A stretch of 10,445 bases of DNA from Lachnospiraceae bacterium (GCA_017404585.1 JAFRCB010000136.1:1-10445), one strand, 5' to 3'. Positions 1 to 6,265 are shown, numbered from the stretch's first letter. Numbers and translations are program-made. Notes: generated by a model from the sequence alone, not told the origin.

Positions 1-518
1 CGTCTGTGTACGACGTAGACCTTGTTGCAGAGGCGCGCGAGGAAGATCGCGTCCTCGACCGCGACATCGCCGCCGCCTACGACTGCAGTGTCTTTCTTCC
101 TGTAGAAGGCGCCGTCGCAGGTAGCGCAGTAGGATACGCCCATACCTGCAAATGTGTCCTCTCCGGGTGTTCCGAGTTTCCTGTGCTCAGCGCCCATCGC
201 GAGAATGACTGTCCGGGCTTCGTATGTCCCCATATCCGTGGTGACTTTCTTTACGTCACCGTCAAGGTCGAGCTCTGTGACGGTCTCTGTCACGAACTCA
301 GCGCCGAGGTTCTGCGCATGCTCCTGCATTTTCATGGAAAGATCCGGACCGCTGATGCCCGGGAGACCCGGATAGTTGTCGATTTCATATGTATTGACGA
401 CCTGACCGCCGCCCATGAAGTTCTGCTCAATGATGATGAAGTCAAGTTTTGCGCGGGTCGCATAGATGGCTGCGGAAAGACCGGCGGGGCCGGATCCGAT
501 GATAATTAAATCGTACAT
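1..518 (-). CDS. trxB: Thioredoxin-disulfide reductase, N-terminal part (cut by window edge)
   Basis: FAD/NADPH enzyme that reduces oxidised thioredoxin in the cytoplasm; only the first 172 residues are inside the window. Seen in the reverse strand: an N-terminal FAD-binding GSGPAG at residues 8-13, the MGGGQV loop near 35-40, the redox-active CATC pair at 131-134 followed by DGAFY, and the NADPH-binding GGGDVAVEDA at 148-157 just before an HR at the edge. This order is that of low-molecular-weight bacterial TrxB (usually about 310 residues), so roughly 140 residues lie outside the window. The ATG at 516-518 is preceded, on the minus strand, by a strong AAAGGAGGT about five bases away, which fixes the start. 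The gene reads away from the rest of the window, and its partner thioredoxin lies some 6.7 kb off on the other strand. The call is certain at family level. Confidence 0.96.
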   Translation of the reverse strand, partial: MYDLIIIGSGPAGLSAAIYATRAKLDFIIIEQNFMGGGQVVNTYEIDNYPGLPGISGPDLSMKMQEHAQNLGAEFVTETVTELDLDGDVKKVTTDMGTYEARTVILAMGAEHRKLGTPGEDTFAGMGVSYCATCDGAFYRKKDTAVVGGGDVAVEDAIFLARLCNKVYVVHR

Positions 519-601
519 GTGTACCTCCTTTATTTCATATCCTGTCATTTTCAGATTTGAACCGCTTTGCGGCAGTAAGCCGATTTCGAGTGATGCTTCT
601 T

Positions 602-637
602 TTCCAGTATTCTAACATGAAAGCCCCTGAGATTAAA
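602..637 (-). promoter_or_regulatory. Probable sigma-A promoter of trxB
   Basis: On the minus strand, TTTAAT (632-637) lies 17 bases from TAGAAT (609-614). The -10 is preceded by TG plus one base, making an extended -10 that would offset the poor -35. The start would be near 602, giving an 84-base leader to trxB. An A/T-rich block with two TTTTATAAAA copies lies just upstream and could act as an UP element. Confidence 0.6.
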
Positions 638-645
638 GACAAATA

Positions 646-670
646 TTTTATAAAATATAATTTTATAAAA
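646..670. repeat. Two copies of the palindrome TTTTATAAAA
   Basis: TTTTATAAAA occurs at 646-655 and again at 661-670, fifteen bases apart. The copies lie directly upstream of the trxB -35 on the minus strand, so they may be an UP element or a regulator site. A shorter form, TTTATAAA, recurs three times at 7817-7863 upstream of the tRNA-Lys promoter. Confidence 0.6.
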
Positions 671-746
671 ACACTTTTGCCTGTGGACCGGAACGCGTTA
701 AAGAAAAATGAATTTTTCAGTAAGGACTGATGAAAAATGCTGAAAA

Positions 747-776
747 CTGACTGACTTGCCGCTTTTTTATGATAAT
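747..776 (+). promoter_or_regulatory. Weak candidate promoter of the TM2 protein gene
   Basis: CTGACT (747-752) lies 18 bases from GATAAT (771-776). Both boxes are imperfect; TATGAT at 768-773 is an alternative -10. It is the best match between the divergent trxB gene and the gene starting at 860. The remainder of this 341-base gap holds the trxB promoter, the TTTTATAAAA pair and a leader hairpin at 797-821; no further gene is seen in it. Confidence 0.35.
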
Positions 777-796
777 ATGTATGTGGTTATCTAAAC

Positions 797-821
797 CCCG
801 GTAAAAGAGGTCTTTATCGGG
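797..821 (+). other. Leader hairpin upstream of the TM2 protein gene
   Basis: CCCGGTAAA (797-805) pairs with TTTATCGGG (813-821) with one G-U, around a seven-base loop. No T-run follows, so it is not a terminator. It lies in the predicted 5' untranslated region, about 28 bases before the ribosome site (849-854). Confidence 0.45.
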
Positions 822-859
822 AGTAATAAGTCACATGTTTATAAGCACGGAGGTAACAT

Positions 860-1552
860 ATGTATTGTGAAAATTGCGGTGCGCTCCTCACAGGCGGGGG
901 AAAATTCTGCCCGGAATGCGGAGCGGCGGTCAATATAAAAATTCAGAACCAGTATAAAAAAGAGCTGGAGCAGAGCGGCATGGCATTTGCATATCTTCCC
1001 GAGGAAGGTCCGGCCGCAGCGGCAAAGACGGGGGAGCAGACGAAGCAGAATGTCCCGGACTACGGTTACAGTGACGATACCATCCGGGCAGCCCAGGCAG
1101 AGCTCGACCGCCCGTCAAAGGCTGAAGAGTATAAGAAGACATCGACAGACTGGAGAGACCATGTAGACAGCAGCAAGTTCCGTGAACAGAACGCGAGCGG
1201 TCAGCCGGTGCAGGCACCGCAGTACACAGACCAGCCGTTCTACAATCAGCCCCAGTACGGTTACGGACAGAAGCAGGCGCCGAATATGTATGATGCCTAT
1301 GGGACACAGTACAGTGATAAGAGTTACATTGCGGCGGCACTCCTCGCCTTCTTCCTGGGGGCTTTCGGAGCCCACAACTTCTATCTGGGATACACAAGGA
1401 AGGCTGTTATACAGCTTGCCATGGGTCTTATGACCATCTTTACTCTCGGATTATCCGGCATTGCAGTGGGGATCTGGGCATTCGTGGAATTTATCCTTCT
1501 GCTTACGGGCAGTATCGGAACGGACGGGAATGGAAGACCTCTTAAAAGATGA
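860..1552 (+). CDS. Zinc-ribbon and TM2 domain membrane protein
   Basis: A 230-residue protein of unknown physiological role. The N-terminus is a zinc ribbon with paired cysteines at 3/6 and 17/20 (CENCG, CPECG). A charged linker follows (about 25-115), then a Gln/Tyr/Pro-rich low-complexity stretch (about 118-152). The C-terminus is a TM2 domain: a first membrane segment at about 155-170, the conserved turn GAFGAHNFYLGY at 167-178, and a longer hydrophobic stretch at about 185-217. No signal peptide is seen, so the ribbon is probably cytoplasmic. The ATG at 860 has GGAGGT at 849-854, five bases away. The gene is alone in its unit, between its own leader hairpin and a strong terminator. The domain architecture is secure; proteins of this type are common in Clostridia, but the function is not known and none is claimed here. 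Confidence 0.88.
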   Translation: MYCENCGALLTGGGKFCPECGAAVNIKIQNQYKKELEQSGMAFAYLPEEGPAAAAKTGEQTKQNVPDYGYSDDTIRAAQAELDRPSKAEEYKKTSTDWRDHVDSSKFREQNASGQPVQAPQYTDQPFYNQPQYGYGQKQAPNMYDAYGTQYSDKSYIAAALLAFFLGAFGAHNFYLGYTRKAVIQLAMGLMTIFTLGLSGIAVGIWAFVEFILLLTGSIGTDGNGRPLKR

Positions 1553-1576
1553 TACAAAGAAAATATGAGCACATCA

Positions 1577-1604
1577 GGGCTGCCTTTCCGGCAGCTCTTT
1601 TTTT
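1577..1604 (+). terminator. Rho-independent terminator of the TM2 protein gene
   Basis: GGGCTGCC (1577-1584) pairs with GGCAGCTC (1590-1597) with one G-U, loop TTTCC, followed by seven T (1598-1604). It begins 24 bases after the stop codon. Confidence 0.92.
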
Positions 1605-1624
1605 GTGCCGGCGGAAAAAAATCC

Positions 1625-1736
1625 AAAGTGTTGACGTAATGTGCGGTATTCCGGGTAACTCATTATGTCACTTGGAAAAATCCACAAAATAAATGTTCTG
1701 CTTGACAAAGTGTGGTTGACGTAAGAAATCACCACA
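1625..1736. repeat. Dyads and direct repeats around TTGACGTAA
   Basis: TGACGTAATG (1632-1641) faces CATTATGTCA (1661-1670), nine of ten positions complementary, 19 bases apart. TTGACGTAA recurs at 1716-1724; both copies are preceded by AAAGTG, the second with three extra bases. The second copy sits inside a perfect inverted repeat TGTGGT (1711-1716) / ACCACA (1731-1736). These look like protein-binding sites next to the DnaA-box cluster; no regulator can be named. Confidence 0.5.
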
Positions 1737-1740
1737 AAAC

Positions 1741-1812
1741 GGTGGATAATGTGGATAATTTTGTGATTAACTCGGTATTTCATGGATTTGTGGATAATTT
1801 TTCTGTGGATAA
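1741..1812 (+). other. DnaA-box cluster
   Basis: TGTGGATAA, the reverse complement of the consensus DnaA box TTATCCACA, occurs perfectly three times in one orientation: 1750-1758, 1789-1797 and 1804-1812. GGTGGATAA (1741-1749), one mismatch, directly abuts the first copy, and a two-mismatch box in the other orientation is at 1680-1688. The abutting pair is framed by CACAAAA (1733-1739) and TTTTGTG (1759-1765), a perfect inverted repeat. The sequence around the boxes is A/T-rich. No dnaA, dnaN, rpmH or parAB gene is in the window, so this may be a DnaA-binding cluster outside the origin, a DnaA-controlled promoter region, or an origin in an unusual setting. Confidence 0.7.
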
Positions 1813-1822
1813 GCCGTATGCT

Positions 1823-1898
1823 TATAATTTCAATGTCAACTTTAGCGCGCTGAAATCACGGGCAGAAATTCGGCAAAGTGCCGAAATTTATATTTTTT
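1823..1898 (+). ncRNA. Possible short transcript: -10 element and terminator-like hairpin
   Basis: A perfect TATAAT lies at 1823-1828 just after the last DnaA box, without a convincing -35. Downstream, TTCGGCA (1869-1875) pairs with TGCCGAA (1879-1885), extended by AAA/TTT after a one-base bulge, and six T follow at 1893-1898. No coding gene ends here. It could be a tiny RNA, an attenuator in a long galK leader, or chance. Speculative. Confidence 0.25.
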
Positions 1899-2035
1899 GA
1901 GATTTGGGCTGTACAAGACTTTATGTGAACTTCCGTCATTCTCGATCTGCAGGCAGGCCATCAGAGTAATTGACCGTATCGTGTACGTTCCCCGGACATG
2001 CCCGACACGCCGCGGTAAGCTAATTGTCGAAATTA

Positions 2036-2064
2036 TTGACTGTTTTTTCGTCATTGTGTACATT
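2036..2064 (+). promoter_or_regulatory. Candidate promoter of the gal operon
   Basis: TTGACT (2036-2041) lies 17 bases from TACATT (2059-2064). It is the best sigma-A match close to galK and would start transcription near 2071, at the edge of a palindrome. TATAAT at 1823-1828 is an alternative giving a leader of nearly 300 bases. Within the 572-base gap 1553-2124 I see no protein-coding gene. Confidence 0.5.
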
Positions 2065-2065
2065 G

Positions 2066-2099
2066 CAAATGATTTATTCTAAGAATAAAATAACATTTG
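2066..2099. promoter_or_regulatory. Possible operator palindrome at the gal promoter
   Basis: TTTATTCT (2073-2080) and AGAATAAA (2082-2089) form a perfect inverted repeat around one base. An outer pair, CAAATG (2066-2071) and CATTTG (2094-2099), is slightly off centre. The site directly follows the candidate -10 and precedes the ribosome site, where a repressor would block transcription. The 7-1-7 spacing recalls Fur/PerR-family boxes, but the half-sites do not match closely, so the regulator is unknown. Confidence 0.45.
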
Positions 2100-2124
2100 T
2101 AGTACAATTGCGAGGAATAATCAG

Positions 2125-3300
2125 ATGACACTAGCAGAAGTTTTGGATGTATTTTATGACCTCTTCGGCAGCGAAGGGGATATCGGCACGTTCTTTGCCC
2201 CCGCGCGTCTATCTCTGATCGGACAGCACACGGATTACAACGGAGGACATTGTTTCCCCTGCGCCATTACTCTTGGAATCTACGGCGCGATCAGGCTTCG
2301 TGAGGATCATAAGATCCGCATGTTTTCAATCAATTTTGATGATCAGGGGATCGTGGAGGACACGATCTATGATCTGAAACCCCTTGTCCGTGAGAACTGG
2401 GGCTCATATATAAAGGCAATGATCTGGGTGTTCAGGGAAAACGGACATCCTATTGACTGCGGCTTTGACCTGGTGGTCGGCGGAGATATTCCGTTCGGGG
2501 CTGCGCTTGCTTCCTCCGCGGCCCTCGAGTCGCTTGGCGGTGTCATGCTCCGCGACATGTATGGGCTTGAAGATGTCACCAATGTGGACATCGCCAAGAT
2601 GGGCCAGATCGCCGAGAGTGATTATATAGGTTACTACAGCGGCATCATGGATCATTTTGCGTGTATGATGGGCATAGAGGACCGCGCAATCTATTTTGAC
2701 GCGAAGACTATGCGCTATGAGTATCCGCCGTTCAAGCTGGGTGACGCCAAGCTGGTCATTGTCTACAGTCAGATCGAGCATGTCCCGGATCGGAACATGC
2801 ATGCTGCAAGAAGAGCGGAGTGCGCGAGAGCTTTGAAGAGACTTAAGCAGAACGTCCATATCAATTACCTGTGCGATCTCTCGATAGACAGGTTCGAGAC
2901 ATTCAAGGATATCCTGATGGATGACCTGCTCGTAAAGCGCACGAGGCATGTTGTCTACGAGAACCAGAGGACCATACAGGCTGTCTCTGCCCTTCGCGCT
3001 CACAATATCGCGAAATTCGGTCAGTACATGTACGCGTCCCATCTCTCGCTGCGCGACGACTATGAGGTGACCTGTGAGGAGATTGATTATCTGGTCGATA
3101 CAGCCATGGGCATTGACGGGGTCATCGGAAGCCGCATGATCGGCAGCGGTCTCGGCGGCTCGACCGTCAACATAGTCAAAGAATCCGCCATCCCCTCATT
3201 TATGGAAACTATCAGTCGGGAGTACAAGAAAAAGACCGGACTGTCCGTTGATTTTTACGGAGCGTGGCCGGCTGAGGGAGCGCGAGCGATTTTGCCATAA
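2125..3300 (+). CDS. galK: Galactokinase, divergent
   Basis: GHMP-family kinase, expected to make galactose-1-phosphate from galactose and ATP, the first step of the Leloir pathway. At 391 residues it has normal length. The family motifs are present but altered: APARLSLIGQHTDYN at 25-39 (usually APGRVNLIGEHTDYN), PFGAALASSAAL at 123-134 (usually PxGAGLSSSAAL), GIMDH at 173-177 (usually GIMDQ), and GSRMIGSGLGGS at 335-346 (usually GxRMTGAGFGGC). The catalytic Arg28 and Asp176 are kept, as are His35 and Asp37 and the YENQRT segment at 278-283. Gln34 and His226 replace the Glu and Tyr that contact galactose in the human enzyme (Glu43, Tyr236). The ATG at 2125 follows GAGGA (2112-2116) at eight bases. 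It is first in a galK-galT-galE operon, which supports the role; altered sugar preference is possible. Confidence 0.9.
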   Translation: MTLAEVLDVFYDLFGSEGDIGTFFAPARLSLIGQHTDYNGGHCFPCAITLGIYGAIRLREDHKIRMFSINFDDQGIVEDTIYDLKPLVRENWGSYIKAMIWVFRENGHPIDCGFDLVVGGDIPFGAALASSAALESLGGVMLRDMYGLEDVTNVDIAKMGQIAESDYIGYYSGIMDHFACMMGIEDRAIYFDAKTMRYEYPPFKLGDAKLVIVYSQIEHVPDRNMHAARRAECARALKRLKQNVHINYLCDLSIDRFETFKDILMDDLLVKRTRHVVYENQRTIQAVSALRAHNIAKFGQYMYASHLSLRDDYEVTCEEIDYLVDTAMGIDGVIGSRMIGSGLGGSTVNIVKESAIPSFMETISREYKKKTGLSVDFYGAWPAEGARAILP

Positions 3301-3312
3301 AGTTGCACGATT

Positions 3313-3338
3313 TGAAGGTGGTAGAGATACTGCCTTTA
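3313..3338 (+). other. Hairpin after galK
   Basis: TGAAGGTGGTA (3313-3323) pairs with TACTGCCTTTA (3328-3338), including three G-U pairs, closed by the tetraloop GAGA. Only a mixed A/T stretch follows rather than a T-run, so it is more likely an attenuator, processing site or mRNA 3'-end stabiliser than a full terminator. The A/T stretch 3335-3350 also contains -10-like TATATT. Confidence 0.55.
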
Positions 3339-3387
3339 TTATATTATATACATAGACAGAATTAATATGGCATGTCGGAATCAGTCC

Positions 3388-3449
3388 GCATCTGCCATAG
3401 GTCCAAAGGCGCAGCCGGCCGGGCCGGCTGTTATTCACGCGGCAGATGT
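3388..3449 (+). other. Nested dyad in the galK-galT spacer
   Basis: The inner arms CAGCCGGCC (3412-3420) and GGCCGGCTG (3422-3430) are perfect around one G. The outer arms CATCTGCC (3389-3396) and GGCAGATG (3441-3448) are also perfect, with a further G-U pair. Together they would form a long two-tier stem ending about 17 bases before the galT ribosome site. The GC-rich palindrome may also bind a protein as DNA. Confidence 0.6.
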
Positions 3450-3480
3450 CCGCATGATCAAAGAGAAGGAAGGCAGTCAT

Positions 3481-5007
3481 ATGCTCAGCACATCAATTAA
3501 AAAACTTATCACGTACGGTCTGGAGTCCGGTCTTCTTCCGGCAAATGAAGTCTATTACGCAACCACCCTCCTCCTCGACTGTTTCCATGAGGAATACTAT
3601 GAGGAGACGGAGGAGACATTTGAAAATGTTGACCTTGAAAGCACTCTGGCAGAACTCCTTGACGAGGCAGTTGCCCGCGGCATAATCGAGGATGGCATAG
3701 CGTCGAGGGACCTTTTTGACACGAGACTCATGAACTGCCTGACCCCGCGCCCTGCTCAGGTGCAGCAGACATTCTGGAGTTTGTATGAGAAATCACCGAA
3801 GGAGGCCACGGACTGGTTCTACAAGTTCAGTCAGGATACAGATTATATCCGCCGCTACAGGGCCAAGAAAGACCTTCGCTGGAAAGTGCCCACCGAGTAC
3901 GGTGACATAGACATCACGATTAATCTTGCCAAGCCGGAGAAGGATCCCAAAGCCATCGCCGCTGCCGGAAAGGCGAAGTCCTCAAATTATCCGAAATGCC
4001 TGCTCTGCGCGCAGAATGAAGGCTATGCCGGAACACTGACGCATCCTGCCAGAGAAAATCACCGCATCATCCCCATCACGATCAACGATACGAAATGGGG
4101 ACTGCAGTACAGTCCGTACGGCTATTACAATGAGCACTGCATCGCCTTCAACTTCGAGCATACGCCGATGGCGATCAACCATGCGGCTTTCTGCAAACTG
4201 TTCGATTTCGTGCGTCAGTTCCCGCATTATTTCCTGGGTTCCAACGCGGACCTGCCGATCGTCGGCGGATCGATCCTGGCTCATGATCATTTCCAGGGCG
4301 GCCATTATACATTTGCAATGGCCAAAGCAGGCATAGAGATTCCGTTCACAGTGCCGGGATTTGAGGATATTGAGAGCGGTATCGTCAAGTGGCCGCTTTC
4401 CGTTTTCCGCATTCGCGGAGAGAAGATCGAAAGACTTGTGGAGCTCGCCGATCACGTGCTTGCGGCGTGGAGAGAATACACGGACGAGAATGCGTACATT
4501 TACGCATACACGGACGGTGTTCCCCACAATACGATCACACCGATCGCCCGAATCGCTGACGGCAAGTACGAACTTGACCTTACGCTGAGAAACAACATTA
4601 CGACGGAAGACCGGCCGCTCGGCGTCTACCATCCGAGACCGGAGTACCACCACATAAAGAAAGAGAACATCGGCCTCATCGAAGTTATGGGCCTTGCGGT
4701 ACTTCCGTCCCGCCTGAAGGCTGAGATGAGCGTGCTCGGAACCCTTCTGGCTGAGAAGAGGGCGGAAGGCGTCTCTGATGAGGATATCGCATCCTGTGTC
4801 GCGGCGGACGAAGTACTGGCCAAGCATGCGGACTGGGTCAGGGAGACGATTCTTCCGAAGTACAGTGATATCAATGCCGGGAATGTGACAGAGATCATCC
4901 GCACGGAGATCGGTCATGTATTTACAGGAGTCCTTGAGGACGCCGGTGTCTATAAGTGGAATGAGGAGGGCCATGCGGCATTCCTGAAGTTCCTGGGCAC
5001 ACTGTAA
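3481..5007 (+). CDS. galT: UDP-glucose--hexose-1-phosphate uridylyltransferase (type 2)
   Basis: Transfers UMP from UDP-glucose to galactose-1-phosphate, giving UDP-galactose and glucose-1-phosphate; cytoplasmic, second step of the Leloir pathway. At 508 residues it is the long Firmicute type, unlike the roughly 350-residue E. coli type. Seen: the CLLC motif at 173-176 in a segment continuing to an HP-rich loop, and HDHFQGG with His268 and His270, which corresponds to the catalytic HPHGQ motif of the E. coli enzyme. The C-terminal half carries the ENIGLIEVMGLAVLP segment typical of the family. The reading frame is open from an ATG at 3367, but the ATG at 3481 is chosen: AAGGAAGG (3466-3473) lies seven bases upstream, and the upstream 38 codons overlap the strong palindrome and look unlike protein. 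It is the middle gene of galKTE. Confidence 0.95.
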   Translation: MLSTSIKKLITYGLESGLLPANEVYYATTLLLDCFHEEYYEETEETFENVDLESTLAELLDEAVARGIIEDGIASRDLFDTRLMNCLTPRPAQVQQTFWSLYEKSPKEATDWFYKFSQDTDYIRRYRAKKDLRWKVPTEYGDIDITINLAKPEKDPKAIAAAGKAKSSNYPKCLLCAQNEGYAGTLTHPARENHRIIPITINDTKWGLQYSPYGYYNEHCIAFNFEHTPMAINHAAFCKLFDFVRQFPHYFLGSNADLPIVGGSILAHDHFQGGHYTFAMAKAGIEIPFTVPGFEDIESGIVKWPLSVFRIRGEKIERLVELADHVLAAWREYTDENAYIYAYTDGVPHNTITPIARIADGKYELDLTLRNNITTEDRPLGVYHPRPEYHHIKKENIGLIEVMGLAVLPSRLKAEMSVLGTLLAEKRAEGVSDEDIASCVAADEVLAKHADWVRETILPKYSDINAGNVTEIIRTEIGHVFTGVLEDAGVYKWNEEGHAAFLKFLGTL

Positions 5008-5029
5008 ATTCGAGATTGACAGACATAAT

Positions 5030-5097
5030 GCGGCAGAGCCGCAAAGACAGATGTACAGCCCACCGCATGTCGGGGCGGGGGCATCTCACACTGAGAT
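5030..5097 (+). other. Two small hairpins in the galT-galE spacer
   Basis: GCGGC (5030-5034) pairs perfectly with GCCGC (5038-5042) around AGA, and ATCTCA (5083-5088) pairs with TGAGAT (5092-5097) around CAC, ending seven bases before the galE ribosome site GGAGG (5104-5108). Neither has a T-run. They may tune relative expression of galT and galE. A TTGACA at 5016-5021 has no matching -10. Confidence 0.45.
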
Positions 5098-5115
5098 ATA
5101 AATGGAGGACTACAC

Positions 5116-6132
5116 ATGAAAATTCTTGTTACAGGCGGAACGGGCTTTATCGGAAGCCACACATGTATTGAGCTTATTAACGCGGGCTATGACGTCGTCA
5201 TTGCGGACAACCTGTATAACTCAAAGGCACTTGTCGTTGACCGTATCGAGGAACTGGCCGGAAAACGTCCGATATTCTACGAGGTCGACGTGACGGACAA
5301 GCCGGCGATGAACGAGCTGTTCGATCATGAGAATATCGACGCGGTAATCCATTTTGCGGGCTACAAGGCAGTCGGTGAGTCCACGAGAAAGCCGATTGAA
5401 TACTATCACAACAATATCGAGTCCACACTCGTTCTCTGCGACGTAATGAGAAATCACGGCGTAAAGAAAATCGTCTTCTCCTCCTCCGCAACAGTCTACG
5501 GCGATCCGGCATTTATTCCGATCACCGAGGAGTGCCCGATGGGCGAGCGCACGAACCCGTACGGCGAGACAAAGGCCATGCAGGAGCGCATTCTGACAGA
5601 TATCTGGAGAAGCGACAATGAGTGGCAGGTCATGCTGCTCCGCTACTTCAACCCGATCGGCGCTCATGCCAGCGGCCGTATCGGCGAGGACCCGACGGGT
5701 ATCCCGAACAACCTGCTTCCGTATGTAGCCCAGGTCGCGACAGGAAAGCTTGAAAAAGTGCATGTCTTCGGCAATGACTATGACACGCCGGACGGCACGG
5801 GCGTCCGCGATTACATCCATGTAGTTGATCTGGCTAAAGGCCATGTCGCCGCGATAAAAGGCATGGAGACTCTTCCGGGTGTCCAGATCTTCAATCTCGG
5901 CACAGGCAACGGCTACAGCGTACTCGATATTATCAAAGCTTTCTCCAAGGCCTGCGGCAAGGATCTTCCGTACGTCATTGATCCGAGAAGGCCGGGCGAT
6001 GTCGCCACCTGCTATTCGGATCCGACAAAAGCCCGCGAAGTACTGGGCTGGGTCGCAGAGAAGAATCTTGAGGATATGTGCAACGATGCATGGAACTGGC
6101 AGAGCCATAATCCGAACGGCTACGAGGATTAA
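5116..6132 (+). CDS. galE: UDP-glucose 4-epimerase
   Basis: NAD-dependent short-chain dehydrogenase-type epimerase interconverting UDP-galactose and UDP-glucose. It closes the Leloir cycle by regenerating the UDP-glucose used by GalT. Seen: the nucleotide-binding GGTGFIGSH at 7-15, FSSSATVYG at 121-129 with Ser124, and NPYGETK at 147-153 with catalytic Tyr149 and Lys153. Its length, 338 residues, equals that of the E. coli enzyme, and the catalytic residues fall at the same numbers. Position 299 is Cys (VATCYSD, 296-302) where E. coli has Tyr299 and the human enzyme has Cys307. A small residue here is known to admit N-acetylated sugars, so activity on UDP-GlcNAc/UDP-GalNAc is predicted. The ATG at 5116 has GGAGG (5104-5108) seven bases upstream. 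Last gene of the operon, followed by a terminator. Confidence 0.97.
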   Translation: MKILVTGGTGFIGSHTCIELINAGYDVVIADNLYNSKALVVDRIEELAGKRPIFYEVDVTDKPAMNELFDHENIDAVIHFAGYKAVGESTRKPIEYYHNNIESTLVLCDVMRNHGVKKIVFSSSATVYGDPAFIPITEECPMGERTNPYGETKAMQERILTDIWRSDNEWQVMLLRYFNPIGAHASGRIGEDPTGIPNNLLPYVAQVATGKLEKVHVFGNDYDTPDGTGVRDYIHVVDLAKGHVAAIKGMETLPGVQIFNLGTGNGYSVLDIIKAFSKACGKDLPYVIDPRRPGDVATCYSDPTKAREVLGWVAEKNLEDMCNDAWNWQSHNPNGYED

Positions 6133-6188
6133 TCTCTGACACAGAATTCTCGTGTCGTAAGTATACGATGAATACAGAAAATGAGACC

Positions 6189-6219
6189 GGAGGGGCTGTC
6201 GCAATGCGGCAGCCTCTTT
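6189..6219 (+). terminator. Terminator of the gal operon
   Basis: AGGGGCTGTCGC (6191-6202) pairs with GCGGCAGCCTCT (6206-6217), twelve pairs with two G-U, around AAT. It can extend by G-U pairs into the following TTT (6217-6219). The T-tail is short, but the stem is long and GC-rich, and it sits about 57 bases after galE and ahead of the trmB promoter. Confidence 0.75.
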
Positions 6220-6236
6220 ATGTTGGAAGATATGCC

Positions 6237-6265
6237 CTGACAATTGTTCGCAAGTGGTGTATAAT
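6237..6265 (+). promoter_or_regulatory. Strong promoter placing the start at the trmB ATG
   Basis: CTGACA (6237-6242) is separated by exactly 17 bases from a perfect TATAAT (6260-6265). Six bases (GGCGGC) then lead to the trmB ATG at 6272, which is where transcription should begin. No Shine-Dalgarno sequence can fit, so the transcript would be leaderless. Confidence 0.8.

Noticed and set aside
1741..1812. Calling the DnaA-box cluster the chromosomal oriC
   Set aside because: No dnaA, dnaN, rpmH or par genes flank it, and no clear unwinding element could be defined, so only the cluster is annotated.
1712..1900. Open frame of 62 codons across the DnaA boxes
   Set aside because: Its VDNVDN-like repeats come from the boxes themselves, and it has no ribosome site or plausible protein composition.
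3367..3480. N-terminal extension of GalT from the ATG at 3367 (or 3454)
   Set aside because: No ribosome site, overlaps the GC-rich palindrome, and would add 38 (or nine) residues before the start that has a good AAGGAAGG.
3982..4974. Long minus-strand open frame (330 codons) opposite galT
   Set aside because: It mirrors the galT reading frame, has no ribosome site or recognisable domain, and galT is certain on the other strand.
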